A program made the position numbers and the translations under genes. A stretch of 64,000 nucleotides of DNA. Source: Oligoflexia bacterium. GTDB taxonomy: Bacteria; Bdellovibrionota; Bdellovibrionia; JABDDW01. The notes beneath the pieces are model-generated. The model saw only the letters and a program-made list of their open reading frames with translations. It ran no database searches and was not told the origin of the DNA. The stretch's first letter is position 1, and every line of letters begins with the position of its first letter. The stretch covers positions 1 through 64,000 of the forward strand of contig JAWXAT010000030.1 of NCBI GenBank assembly GCA_034439615.1, given 5' to 3'. This document shows positions 1-8,583 of the stretch, piece after piece.

Positions 1-6
1 CTTAGG

Positions 7-50
7 TGGGATTTGCCCCCCCTAAAACCGGTCAAACTACGTGGGACAGG
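7..50. mobile_element. possible IS3-type terminal remnant
   Basis: The bases from 7 read TGGGATTTGCCCCCCCTAAA and are followed at 41-50 by GTGGGACAGG. This resembles the inward-reading end of many IS3-group elements (a TG start, a C-run, then a GTTGGACA-like block), but no transposase follows. If real, it is only a scar. The resemblance is from memory and unproven. Confidence 0.2.
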
Positions 51-60
51 ACAATTCTAG

Positions 61-147
61 GGAATAAAGAGGCAACTGGTAGACGCGCTGGACTCAAAAT
101 CCAGTACCTTCACGGGTGTGGGAGTTCGATTCTCCCCGGAGGCACCA
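61..147 (+). tRNA. tRNA-Leu(CAA), 5' end degenerate
   Basis: The 3' part is a good class II tRNA-Leu. The anticodon stem is 88-92/100-104 with a CTCAAAA loop and anticodon CAA at 95-97. A short variable arm (ACC/GGT) follows, then a T-arm (GGGAG-TTCGATT-CTCCC, 120-136), acceptor strand CGGAGGC (137-143), discriminator A and an encoded CCA (145-147). The D-loop (AACTGGTAGA) is normal. However, the matching 5' acceptor strand GCCTCCG is absent, and the 5' half of the D-stem at about 69-72 does not pair with CGC at 84-86. Roughly the first 15 bases appear to have been replaced. It is either a dead copy or the att-site copy left by an integrated element. Confidence 0.6.
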
Positions 148-211
148 ATCGATACAATTGAATGACATTAGAGAAAATCTCCCGCTGCTGTTCTTTGGGC
201 GCTGATTCTAA

Positions 212-364
212 AAGCTTCAGTGTTCTGGTGGTGGCAAACAAAGTGAAGATCGCAAAAAAGCAGGCATTGGCCGTAGAACTCTCTACGATTTGATTGATCC
301 AAAAAAGGAATTCAATCCAGAGCTTTCAACGATTTCGGCAGTGATTAGAGCTTTAGCTGCTTAA
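212..364 (+). pseudogene. remnant of HigA-type addiction-module antidote
   Basis: Reading codons from 212 to the TAA at 362-364 gives about 50 residues. They contain a typical helix-turn-helix end of the addiction-module antidote family: KKAGIGRRTLYDLI, then NPELSTISAVIRAL. There is no start codon in frame, a stop lies just upstream (209-211), and the N-terminal half of the usual ~95-residue protein is missing. No toxin partner is visible. I read it as a decayed toxin-antitoxin remnant next to the damaged tRNA. Confidence 0.5.
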
Positions 365-434
365 AAAAACATCTATAAACAGCGTTGCGATGATCTATTT
401 ATCAATGACACAACTTCTTTTAGGACGAATCGCT

Positions 435-481
435 CCTCCGGAGAAGCTTTCATGACTTTCCAGACACCCTCCGGAGAAGCT
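435..481. repeat. 14-bp direct repeat, two copies
   Basis: CCTCCGGAGAAGCT occurs at 435-448 and again, identical, at 468-481, 33 bp apart, in the gene-free stretch before the first gene. Each copy contains the palindrome CTCCGGAG. Its role is unknown; a protein-binding site or a mobile-element scar are possible. The rest of 365-600 holds nothing else I can support. Confidence 0.5.
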
Positions 482-604
482 CAAAGCTGATTGAATCTAT
501 ACAGCTGCATAAAATGTGGTCGTTAAATGAACTTCAGGTGAAATTAACGTGCTCATTAAACGGCCCTTCTTTTGCAGAATATTTGGTGAAAAGGGAGAGA
601 TTTT

Positions 605-1000
605 ATGAAAATACTTTTGTTCTCATTAGTTTTGGCCATTTCATCGATTGCGCAGGCCTCTGTTATGTACATTCAAAGAGATACATTTAGCTGCTCTGAC
701 AGCAAAACCTATCATGTTGCTCGACATTTTTCTGGAGGTTGGGGTCCGGGAAATTGGAAAGTAATAGCATTGTGTAATTTAGGGATCCTGAAGCAGGAAA
801 GTTATAATGGACGTTATCACGACCCAAGAGATTCAAGTCCCGAGGTGGCCAAATGCATCGACGAAGATACAAAAAGCATTAGATCCTGTTATAGCGAATT
901 TAGTGAGTTAAACTCAATGTCAGGTAAAGGCAATTTGCCTCAAATTAGAAACTATAAAAGGGCAGAAGATGTTGCTCCCTCTCGAGGATCGACAAGATAA
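605..1000 (+). CDS. small secreted protein of unknown function
   Basis: This is a 131-residue protein with a clear Sec signal peptide (residues 1-18, ending AQA) and a ribosome site AAGGGAGAG a few bases before the ATG. The mature part carries four cysteines, which could form two disulfides, a Gly/Trp-rich stretch (GGWGPGNW) and a basic tail. I recognise no family. It stands alone on the plus strand between the decayed tRNA region and the CotH-like gene, so there is no operon context. It is probably periplasmic or released. Confidence 0.65.
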   Translation: MKILLFSLVLAISSIAQASVMYIQRDTFSCSDSKTYHVARHFSGGWGPGNWKVIALCNLGILKQESYNGRYHDPRDSSPEVAKCIDEDTKSIRSCYSEFSELNSMSGKGNLPQIRNYKRAEDVAPSRGSTR

Positions 1001-1180
1001 TTTCCACCCTTTACCTAAAGCCCAGAACTTTTGAATTCTCAAAATCCAACTTGGAAAAGATTAAATATTTTTTATTTATAATAACAAACTATACAATAAA
1101 AAAAATTTAATGGGTCATTACTCTACGTAGTACGGAAGTATTTACAGGAAATGATGAATGAAATATGAATAATTTCTAAA

Positions 1181-1220
1181 TTAAAATAATTTACACACTA
1201 TTAAAATAATTTACTCACTT
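1181..1220. repeat. imperfect tandem duplication of 20 bp
   Basis: TTAAAATAATTTAC is present at 1181-1194 and 1201-1214 within two adjacent 20-bp units (1181-1200 and 1201-1220; only a few bases differ). It lies in the very AT-rich 1001-1307 gap, about 90 bp before the CotH-like gene. It could be part of that gene's control region. Nothing else is visible in the gap. Confidence 0.6.
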
Positions 1221-1307
1221 TTTATCTGAGATTTTCTTCATATTCATTGTAATTAATTTTAAAAAACATTACATCAACTCAAGATTAAACTAAGGAGTTG
1301 GGATTTT

Positions 1308-2498
1308 ATGTTAAAAAATATTTTTATTATCGTCGTATTCTTTTTTCTTCAGCCAATATTTGCTGCTGATGTTCCAAACCAAATTCATATTGAAATCAAA
1401 AATAAAGATTCTGGCTATGTCACTCTTAAACAACGCTATGATTTTGACACTCCCCGAGTAAAATTCAATGAAGGTGAATGGACTGAGGCAAAACTTCATA
1501 CACGCGGAGAACATTGCGTACGCCCTGCCCGAAAATGCTTAGGATTTAGCACCGACACCCACATAGCTATGCGTGCACCTTATGGGAAAATGATATCAGG
1601 AAAGGCATTTATATTAACAAGTCTTACGAGCGACAATGGCTATATCAATACAAAAGTTGGCAGTCTTTTTCTCGAAGAACTAAAACTTTTTCACTCCACC
1701 ACTCTCTATGTAGAACTTTTTATCAATAAAAAATCTCAAGGTCTCTATTTGCTTATGGAAAACCCCGAGAAAGCGCTAATCAAAGCAACAAATACACCCT
1801 TTATTGCAAGAAGAGGCTTCAAACACGTCATTGAAGTAAAATATTATAATAAAAAACAAAAAACCCACACACAAGAAGAGTTTGTTCAAGCATACGAAGA
1901 AATTTATTCAAACCTTAAAACTTATAAAGGCGAAGATCTTTATAACTTCTTAAAACAGAAAATGAACATTGATCACTACATGCAATGGCTCGCTTTAAAT
2001 TACTATTTAAAAAACGGTGATTTTACAGACGAGCTTTTCATCTTTGCAGTTCCAAATCCAGATGGCAGTGATAAAATTTACTTTGATATTGCAGGGTGGG
2101 ATTTTGAAGATCTCTTTTTAAGTTCTCATTTAAGTATTCAAAACATCTGGAATAGCGAACTGATTAAATCATCTTTAGTATATTCCGTTGAAGATTCCAT
2201 CGATAAAAAGATAGCTAAAGACGATGTTCTAAATCAGAAATTCAGAAATATTCTTTTCAACCTTTTAACCACTGAAATTACTGATAATTCAACCGTCGTA
2301 AATTATAAAATGGTACGGGAAGAAATCAGCCCCTATTTGGATGTACAAAGAATTTTGGACGCATCAGTTTTGGATAAGCCCAAAGTAGGCGTATACACAA
2401 AGAATTACATTTTAGATCTTATTGATCAAAGAATTCGTGAACTCTCAAAACGTAGAGTTAAAACACTTAAAAAGTTAGAGTATTACTCGCACAAATAA
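1308..2498 (+). CDS. secreted CotH-like kinase family protein
   Basis: This 396-residue exported protein has a signal peptide (1-19) and an AAGGAG site before the ATG. The body follows the CotH pattern. A conserved RG appears early (TRGEHC, 66). Next come a 'yv.LyiN...GLYLLME' block (residues 133-151), FIARRG (165-170), NGDFTDELFIF (237-247) and an acidic FDIAGWDFED (260-269) that matches the metal-binding Asp region. CotH proteins are atypical secreted kinases best known from Bacillus spore coats. A role in phosphorylating envelope or foreign surface proteins is inference. It is flanked by other secreted proteins but is monocistronic. Confidence 0.7.
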   Translation: MLKNIFIIVVFFFLQPIFAADVPNQIHIEIKNKDSGYVTLKQRYDFDTPRVKFNEGEWTEAKLHTRGEHCVRPARKCLGFSTDTHIAMRAPYGKMISGKAFILTSLTSDNGYINTKVGSLFLEELKLFHSTTLYVELFINKKSQGLYLLMENPEKALIKATNTPFIARRGFKHVIEVKYYNKKQKTHTQEEFVQAYEEIYSNLKTYKGEDLYNFLKQKMNIDHYMQWLALNYYLKNGDFTDELFIFAVPNPDGSDKIYFDIAGWDFEDLFLSSHLSIQNIWNSELIKSSLVYSVEDSIDKKIAKDDVLNQKFRNILFNLLTTEITDNSTVVNYKMVREEISPYLDVQRILDASVLDKPKVGVYTKNYILDLIDQRIRELSKRRVKTLKKLEYYSHK

Positions 2499-2553
2499 AA
2501 AATTTTAATAGGGATCAATTAAACCCATAGGCATAACTCCCCTTTTTTCTTTT

Positions 2554-3096
2554 TTATCTGCGGAGGTTTGTACCTGGCTTTTCAACACAAACTGTTACAT
2601 GGTTATTTTCAATTTGAATCGCTTGTGCGACATAACCACTTGTTGAGCAAAGCTTAGTGAGTTTGTTTAAAAATAAATTATCATATAAAATCCGAGAAGA
2701 AATTCCCGAAGCATTTAATGTACGTTGACTATCAATCTTCCCATTTAATTCACTACTAATCATATGATCGGGAGTTGATATACCTCTATAATGTTGTTTT
2801 CGATCTTCAAAATTTATTTCAAAATTGCCAGTTATTGCATTGGAACAATTGTATCGAAGTATATGTATTGATTTCCAATCTGTAGCACCATCGTCCCATC
2901 CTTGTTGATCGTAATCTTGAATAGATAAATCATTAAGTTTACAAGAAAAAGTTTCAATCACTGGAGAACCATTTTCATGGCTAAATCCAGTATGATTAAT
3001 GGTGAGCTTAATAGCAAAAAGTTTAACATCTGAGGCTTGTACTTTGAAACTAAGTACACACAAAACTGAAACAATCAAAAGCCGAAACATAAACAA
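2554..3096 (-). CDS. secreted protein of unknown function
   Basis: This is a 180-residue protein with a signal peptide (1-21, ending VQA) and an AAGGAG ribosome site 6 bases before the ATG. The mature part looks mostly beta-stranded, with four cysteines and a tail rich in Val/Asn/Arg. I recognise no family. It sits 17 bp downstream of the astacin gene and 45 bp from the preceding secreted gene's partner, all on the minus strand, so the three probably form one transcript (4497 to 2554). It may be a partner, inhibitor or substrate of the protease. No sequence feature proves that. Confidence 0.6.
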   Translation of the reverse strand: MFMFRLLIVSVLCVLSFKVQASDVKLFAIKLTINHTGFSHENGSPVIETFSCKLNDLSIQDYDQQGWDDGATDWKSIHILRYNCSNAITGNFEINFEDRKQHYRGISTPDHMISSELNGKIDSQRTLNASGISSRILYDNLFLNKLTKLCSTSGYVAQAIQIENNHVTVCVEKPGTNLRR

Positions 3097-3113
3097 CTCC
3101 TTGGTAAATATTG

Positions 3114-3995
3114 TTAGTTCTGATCTCTTTGTGAGGATTTACTTCGTGGATGATAAAAATTTAAAATTGCATTTCTATCTTCACTACTTAATCCATCACC
3201 TTGGCCGATAACATCATTAAACTCAGCATACTCAGGCCTAACTTTCATGGTATGTAAGCCGTATTTTTTTGCACCTGACCAAATTGAATAATGCATAATT
3301 GATAGAAAGTCATAAGTTGGTTTTTCAAATTTTACAAGCATAGTATCAAACTGCGAACTCATTTCAGGATCTATATTTGACTCAATCATATCAATGTATT
3401 GTGTACGTTCTTGTCTCTGGTGCTCATGAATAAAGCCAAAAGCATGACCAAGTTCATGCAAAACGGTCCTGTGGCTAAAACAATAGCCACCAGGTGCCAA
3501 ATTCATTCGATGAGCAACACCTGGTTCACCTGCGCCTAGATAAGACCAACAGCCCCCCAAACGTTTTGAAACGATTAGATAACTAAGGTTTGATTGCACA
3601 AGTCCTGACATATTGTCTGTATAATCTATGCAGCTCACGGTTCCCATCTGGGCCCACTCTGCACAGGCACTAAAAAATATTTTCTTTTCATCTACAGTGA
3701 CATCTTCTTCAAAAACTACAGGTATTATTCCATTAGGCCATTTGCGTATTGAAACTGAATAAGTATGAAGCATGCTATTGCTTAGGACAGAGGGTATGGC
3801 GGCTTGAGTTTTTAATATGTCAGAAATAGACATTTCTTCTAATGTTACAACCATATCACCATTGATGACTTGATTGCTTTGCAAGCTAATACCCGTAGCA
3901 TCAATTGCACTTAAGACTTCAGATCCCGAACTAACAGATGAAATAATTAAAGCTAGAATTAAAAAGTAATTAGCCATCGTTTTCATATGCACCAT
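3114..3995 (-). CDS. astacin-family (M12A) zinc metalloprotease
   Basis: The protein is 293 residues. The astacin signature HELGHAFGFIHEHQR spans residues 180-194 (zinc ligands H180, H184, H190; catalytic E181). The Met-turn SIMHY (232-236) supplies the Tyr ligand. WPNGIIPVVFE near 86-96 is the usual start of the mature astacin domain, so residues ~25-85 form a propeptide. The N-terminus is a signal peptide. The ATG at residue 4 (MKT...) is a likely alternative start, with GGGATGG just ahead. Astacins are secreted endopeptidases. It is probably cotranscribed with the two flanking secreted-protein genes. Confidence 0.88.
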   Translation of the reverse strand: MVHMKTMANYFLILALIISSVSSGSEVLSAIDATGISLQSNQVINGDMVVTLEEMSISDILKTQAAIPSVLSNSMLHTYSVSIRKWPNGIIPVVFEEDVTVDEKKIFFSACAEWAQMGTVSCIDYTDNMSGLVQSNLSYLIVSKRLGGCWSYLGAGEPGVAHRMNLAPGGYCFSHRTVLHELGHAFGFIHEHQRQERTQYIDMIESNIDPEMSSQFDTMLVKFEKPTYDFLSIMHYSIWSGAKKYGLHTMKVRPEYAEFNDVIGQGDGLSSEDRNAILNFYHPRSKSSQRDQN

Positions 3996-4023
3996 CCCAT
4001 AAACAGGGGAAGACGAAAATTGT

Positions 4024-4497
4024 TTATGAACCGCAAGTACAACTGTCGATTGGAAGTGTAATTATAGATTCATTTGAAGATGTTTCAGCGCGAAACTTTG
4101 CACGATAAGAATACGTATTTCCAGCTGAGACAGCATAATCGGTGTAATCTCTTTGATCAGATGTAAAGTCACTGCCTGTATTATTCGAATTCGGTGCTAC
4201 CCAGCCCCAAAATTTATTTGGATCATTTAGATCTGAATCACCTTTTTGCAAACTATTTGAATTGGCATCTGAATATGAACACCAGGTGAGATACACACGT
4301 GGATTCGCGACGCCGCCTTCACAGCGTGATTTCAAACAACCTTGAGGATCTGGATTGTAACCAGGGCAATGTGTAGGTTCGAGCCCCCCAGTTGGTTTTG
4401 GAACTTGTGTGAATTCTGCAGGAGCACAGTTAATAACCGAAGTTACTGCCGTTAATGCCAGTGCAACAAATAATGTCTTTAAGTATGTCGTCTTCAT
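4024..4497 (-). CDS. secreted Cys-rich protein of unknown function
   Basis: This 157-residue protein has a signal sequence whose hydrophobic core ends at SVINC. The Cys could be a lipidation site, but the Asn before it is atypical, so ordinary cleavage is as likely. Further cysteines (HCPGY, GCLKSRC, TWCSY and a CTCGS tail) suggest disulfides. The second half (YSYRAKFRAET...) resembles a fibronectin-type-III-like strand pattern, though too weakly to assign. It is first in a probable three-gene secreted operon with the astacin protease, 28 bp upstream of it. The 270 bp before it carries no gene. Confidence 0.55.
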   Translation of the reverse strand: MKTTYLKTLFVALALTAVTSVINCAPAEFTQVPKPTGGLEPTHCPGYNPDPQGCLKSRCEGGVANPRVYLTWCSYSDANSNSLQKGDSDLNDPNKFWGWVAPNSNNTGSDFTSDQRDYTDYAVSAGNTYSYRAKFRAETSSNESIITLPIDSCTCGS

Positions 4498-4715
4498 AGT
4501 GCTCAGAAAAATTCCTTTCGCTGCACACTACTAAAGCATAGAGCATGCCGCAAACTAGGGGCGCCAGATGTTATTATATTTGAGATGCCTTGTGCTTTCA
4601 GAGGAGCTTTTGGTAAGTGTTTAACCACTTATTAACGACACCACTTAATAATGGCCTGTTTTTATATATTTAGATGATTATGAAAAAATCTTAAGGTGTG
4701 CCGCTTTTGGGCGCG

Positions 4716-4746
4716 AAAAAAGCCGCTCTTAGGATCAAAGAGCGGC
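4716..4746 (-). terminator. Rho-independent terminator
   Basis: The stem is GCCGCTCTT/AAGAGCGGC (4722-4730 with 4738-4746) with a 7-base loop. It is followed on the minus strand by six T (4716-4721). It lies 20 bp after the stop of the subtilase-PilZ gene and ends that transcript. Confidence 0.88.
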
Positions 4747-4766
4747 AGTAATGCTAAATTTTAATT

Positions 4767-6722
4767 TTAAACCTTAGTGAGAACGCGAGACCACTGAACA
4801 ATTTGAGCTTTTACTGTATCAGCGACTTCGTTGAATTGAACGCCGTATCGTTTTTCTTGTTCGCTCCAAACGATATGTCCTTGAACATCAATTTTTGTTT
4901 TTCCATCGGGGCTCGCAATAGACATAGTGACAACACTTCCCTGCTTGAGCATCGCATCGGCATTGATCTCAGAACCACCGACAGAGATAGTTTTGATTGC
5001 GCCTACAAGTTCTTTGTCGCCAAGTTTAAGTGTGACAGAACTATTAATTGCGTAGCGGTCAAAGCGTCGACGATTACTTGCTTTTTCAGGTGTTCTCAAA
5101 GCAGAAATTAGAACTAATGGTAACAGTAACATCGCTAAAGTTATAACAACTTGCTTAACGCGATCTTGTGGGCCGATATTTTTATCAACAATGTTTTTTC
5201 CCACTACTGAAACTAAACCACAACCGCCACCACGACTTGCAATAGAACTTGCAAGACCGCGATCAGCAGGATTTACAGTAAGCATAAAATTTGGTTTGTA
5301 CGAACTCACTGCAGTGTTTTTTGCTGCATTTACCGCATTATAAACATTTAAGCGTCCGGATGTTTGCACATAAGGAGCAAGATTACTTTTTGGATCAACA
5401 GTCGCCAAAACAAGACTCTTTACTTGAAAGCAATTCATTACAGGAGATTCCACACGCATCATGCCAGCTACACCTGCAACAAATGGCGCTGCCATGCTGG
5501 TACCTGATAAGTACGCAAATAAATTACCAGGATATGTACTTAAAATACCAACTCCAGGTGAACTTAAATGAACTAATTTTGTTCCAAAGTTACTAAAGTT
5601 AGCGCGTGTATCATTATCATCAGAAGCGGCAACTGACACTACGTTTGGAATTTCATAACTTGCAGGATACGTTGGAGCTGAATCGTTATTGTTATTTGCA
5701 TTTCCAGCAGCAACAACAAATACGACATCTTTATAGTACGAATAAGTTATAGCCTCGGCGAGTGCAATACTATATCCACCGCCGCCCCATGAATTATTCA
5801 TCACCCGCGCACCATTATTAGCTGCGTAGTAAATTGCTTTAATAGCATCAGCTGTTGTGCCTGAACCCGTGCTATCTAAAAATTTCAATGGCATGATTTG
5901 AATTTTTGTCGCTGATGCAGGTATTGTAAATATATTTTCACTTACACCAAGTACAATGCCAGCTACGTGTGTACCGTGACCTTCATCATCATAGGGATTG
6001 TTATTGTTGTAAGCAAAGTTCCATCCACGAATATCATCTACAAAACCATTACGATCGTCATCAACACCACCCACACCGTTTACTTCAGCAGTATTTGACC
6101 AAATCGCATTCGTAAATGAAGTGTGAGTATAATCAACCCCCGTATCGATAACGGCTACAATTGAAGATTGAGTTCCTGTAATTATGGGCCACGTTGGAGT
6201 TGCTTGTATGGCAGCGGATGTCATACCAAAACTGAATCCAATAAACGAAAGTACTTGTGCTAGCGAGTAAGCTGAACTTGCAGGAGCGTCTTCTTCAAAC
6301 TTATCTACAATGTAGTTTGGCTCTGCGTATTCTACTTCTTCGAGTGCTGAAATTTCTTGAATGCTTTGCTCTACTGTTTTGCCTGGATCATCAATTTTCA
6401 TATGATGCATGTTTATATTGTCCCACGACTCAAGGGCGCGCATGCGATGCTGACGATTGACTTTGTTTTTAAAATCACTTTGAAATTTCATTGAGAGAGG
6501 TTTTGCACTTTGCGCCGAGCCGTATGAACTACGATTTGGATCTTTTAATTTAACGATGATTTCAGATGCACGATAGCGCGTAGGTTTATTGGGCTGAGAT
6601 AAAGCCTCAGATGAACCTAGAAAACATATAATAATACTGAAAACCAACGTACGCGAAAGTATAGCTTCCCCCCCAGGATCACTTCCCTTAGGGGTTACTA
6701 AAGCAAGGGCAAAGCCAAGCAC
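4767..6722 (-). CDS. subtilisin-like (S8) protease with membrane anchor and C-terminal PilZ domain
   Basis: The protein is 651 residues. An export signal (about 26-42) is followed by a propeptide-like region (50-140). The S8 domain has D193 (VIDTGVD), H249 (GHGTHVAG), oxyanion N341 and S409 (GTSMAAP). A hydrophobic helix (525-542) is followed by a ~90-residue PilZ domain with RRFDR (552-556, the RxxxR motif) and TISVGG (578-583), where the usual Asp/Asn is Thr. PilZ domains bind cyclic-di-GMP in the cytoplasm. The protease would therefore face the periplasm and the sensor the cytoplasm, suggesting control across the membrane (inference). The predicted GTG start is uncertain; a TTG at residue 26 is another candidate. 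It stands alone with its own terminator. Confidence 0.85.
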   Translation of the reverse strand: MLGFALALVTPKGSDPGGEAILSRTLVFSIIICFLGSSEALSQPNKPTRYRASEIIVKLKDPNRSSYGSAQSAKPLSMKFQSDFKNKVNRQHRMRALESWDNINMHHMKIDDPGKTVEQSIQEISALEEVEYAEPNYIVDKFEEDAPASSAYSLAQVLSFIGFSFGMTSAAIQATPTWPIITGTQSSIVAVIDTGVDYTHTSFTNAIWSNTAEVNGVGGVDDDRNGFVDDIRGWNFAYNNNNPYDDEGHGTHVAGIVLGVSENIFTIPASATKIQIMPLKFLDSTGSGTTADAIKAIYYAANNGARVMNNSWGGGGYSIALAEAITYSYYKDVVFVVAAGNANNNNDSAPTYPASYEIPNVVSVAASDDNDTRANFSNFGTKLVHLSSPGVGILSTYPGNLFAYLSGTSMAAPFVAGVAGMMRVESPVMNCFQVKSLVLATVDPKSNLAPYVQTSGRLNVYNAVNAAKNTAVSSYKPNFMLTVNPADRGLASSIASRGGGCGLVSVVGKNIVDKNIGPQDRVKQVVITLAMLLLPLVLISALRTPEKASNRRRFDRYAINSSVTLKLGDKELVGAIKTISVGGSEINADAMLKQGSVVTMSIASPDGKTKIDVQGHIVWSEQEKRYGVQFNEVADTVKAQIVQWSRVLTKV

Positions 6723-6935
6723 ATCAAACTTAGTTTAAGTTAATATAATCAGATATTTAACATGTTTTTAAATTGTTAATCAGGTGTTTTAGATTGACCA
6801 AATTATAGTCAAAAAACAATTTTGATTTAATATTCAATAATCAAATCAATGCCTTATCAAAACTGTGAAACAAGCTAACATGCCTTAGGGTTTGACAGTT
6901 TAAATAGCTTTAACTCTTCAAGAATTCGACTCGCT

Positions 6936-8441
6936 TTAAGGAGCTTGTGCATCCTCGGCAAAGATCTGAGGGTTAGGCTTAATCTTAGCTTTTTCCACAA
7001 GCTTCGAAGTCCAAGCCGTGTACACGTTTCGACCAAGATCTTTAGAATTTCCACCCATCATAGGGGGTTCTGCGACTGGCAAAGCTTTGCTATCTACATT
7101 TTTGTAGCGCAAAACATACACAGCACTTCCCACTTGAATAAGTTTTGGAAACACAGGTTTTTGAGGAGTTAATGAAAAAGCAGCGTTCACTACCTCGTCA
7201 TACTCACCGATTTTTGGGATTCGATCATCGCTAAATGAAAATGTACCAGTTTGTTCCCATTTAACTCCCTTAGTTATACTCTCTAATTCTTTAAGTGCAC
7301 CGTTAGGGTCGTTTGCAATTTTCTTATCTGCATCTGCTAATGCTTTTTCTATTTTCTTTTGTGCTACAAGTTTTTTAGCAATAGTGACTCGTGCGACATC
7401 AAATGGAGTGCTTTCGGCTGCTTTTTTACCTTCAACTTTAATGAAGTGATAACCAAAGTTAGTTTGAACAGGTTCAGAGATTTTTCCGATTGGTGATTCA
7501 AATGCCACTTTCTCAAACTCTGGAACCATCCGACCTTTATCAAACCAATCTAAGTCTCCACCTTTGTTTTTTGAGCCTGGATCATCGCTGTATTTTTTCG
7601 CAAGGCTTTCAAATGAAGATTTGTTGAGTTCTTCTTTAATTTTTGCGATCTTTTCTAAAGCTTGGGTTTGGGCCACCTTATTACCGCGATCAGCTTTTAC
7701 TAATATATGACGAGCTCGTATTTGTTCAGGATGCGAGAACTCAGATTTATGAAGATCAAAATATTCTTTTAACTGATTTTGATTTTCCGCATCTTTAACG
7801 AAACTCTCAACCTCAGCATCAGTTGCAGAAACATTACCTGCCAATTGCTCTTTTTCTAATCGCAAAAATTCTAAATTCATCTTTTGCGCACTCAACGTTT
7901 TTTCTTTATCCAGCTCCGATTGACTTGGATTTAATGACTTTTCAAAGAGCCTACGTGTTTTTTCAATCAATGCTTCTTTACGAAGGTTATCTTCGAATTG
8001 AGAAGCTGACATACGGTAGTATTTCAAAAGTGAATCATAATTTTCTCTAGAAAATCTGCCATCTTTTTGAAGCATAGGAATTTCAGTAATAGATCTTCGG
8101 ACTTCAGCATCTGTGACTTGAAGCCCAATTTTATGAGCTTGCTGTGTTACCAACTCACTATTGATAAGTTGTCGTAAGGCAGCTTCTTTCACACGATATT
8201 GGCGCTGAGCATTTTCATCGAAATTGCCTTGCATCATTTGCGAATAGAAATCGATCATACGCTGCAACGCATTGCGATATTCGGCGACCGTGATGGTTTT
8301 ACCATTAACGACCGCAGCCGCTCCACCTACCCCATCATTATCTGATTTTTCAAAACCCCAGATGATAAAAACGGCAATGATTGGCCAAAAGACCAAGTGA
8401 ATAACAAAACTTTTTGTATGCTTTCGCCAAAAGCCAATCAT
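6936..8441 (-). CDS. ppiD: PpiD/SurA-like membrane-anchored peptidyl-prolyl isomerase
   Basis: I chose the ATG at 8441 because GGAGG lies 4 bases ahead; an in-frame start 39 bp upstream lacks this. The ~501-residue protein begins with a short cytoplasmic tail and one membrane helix (WPIIAVFIIWGF). A SurA-N-like chaperone region follows (VNGKTITVAEYRNAL...), then a parvulin domain (IRARHILVK ... NFGYHFIKVEG). That is the PpiD layout, somewhat shorter than the 623 residues of E. coli. Members help fold proteins leaving the Sec channel in the periplasm. It is divergent from mreC. Confidence 0.8.
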   Translation of the reverse strand: MIGFWRKHTKSFVIHLVFWPIIAVFIIWGFEKSDNDGVGGAAAVVNGKTITVAEYRNALQRMIDFYSQMMQGNFDENAQRQYRVKEAALRQLINSELVTQQAHKIGLQVTDAEVRRSITEIPMLQKDGRFSRENYDSLLKYYRMSASQFEDNLRKEALIEKTRRLFEKSLNPSQSELDKEKTLSAQKMNLEFLRLEKEQLAGNVSATDAEVESFVKDAENQNQLKEYFDLHKSEFSHPEQIRARHILVKADRGNKVAQTQALEKIAKIKEELNKSSFESLAKKYSDDPGSKNKGGDLDWFDKGRMVPEFEKVAFESPIGKISEPVQTNFGYHFIKVEGKKAAESTPFDVARVTIAKKLVAQKKIEKALADADKKIANDPNGALKELESITKGVKWEQTGTFSFSDDRIPKIGEYDEVVNAAFSLTPQKPVFPKLIQVGSAVYVLRYKNVDSKALPVAEPPMMGGNSKDLGRNVYTAWTSKLVEKAKIKPNPQIFAEDAQAP

Positions 8442-8583
8442 AAAACCTCCAAGCAGGGTCAATTGATGGCTGCATTTCACTTCACAACGACCGGAATATC
8501 AAGGCAAATTTAATGGTAGCTGAGATGAGAGTTTGTTATATATTAGGGTACATCATTGATTTAGGGCGTGGAGAAGAGATTCA

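Noticed and set aside
5291-5596. 101-codon plus-strand frame opposite the subtilase-PilZ gene
   Set aside because: No ribosome site and the minus-strand gene has full catalytic motifs across it.
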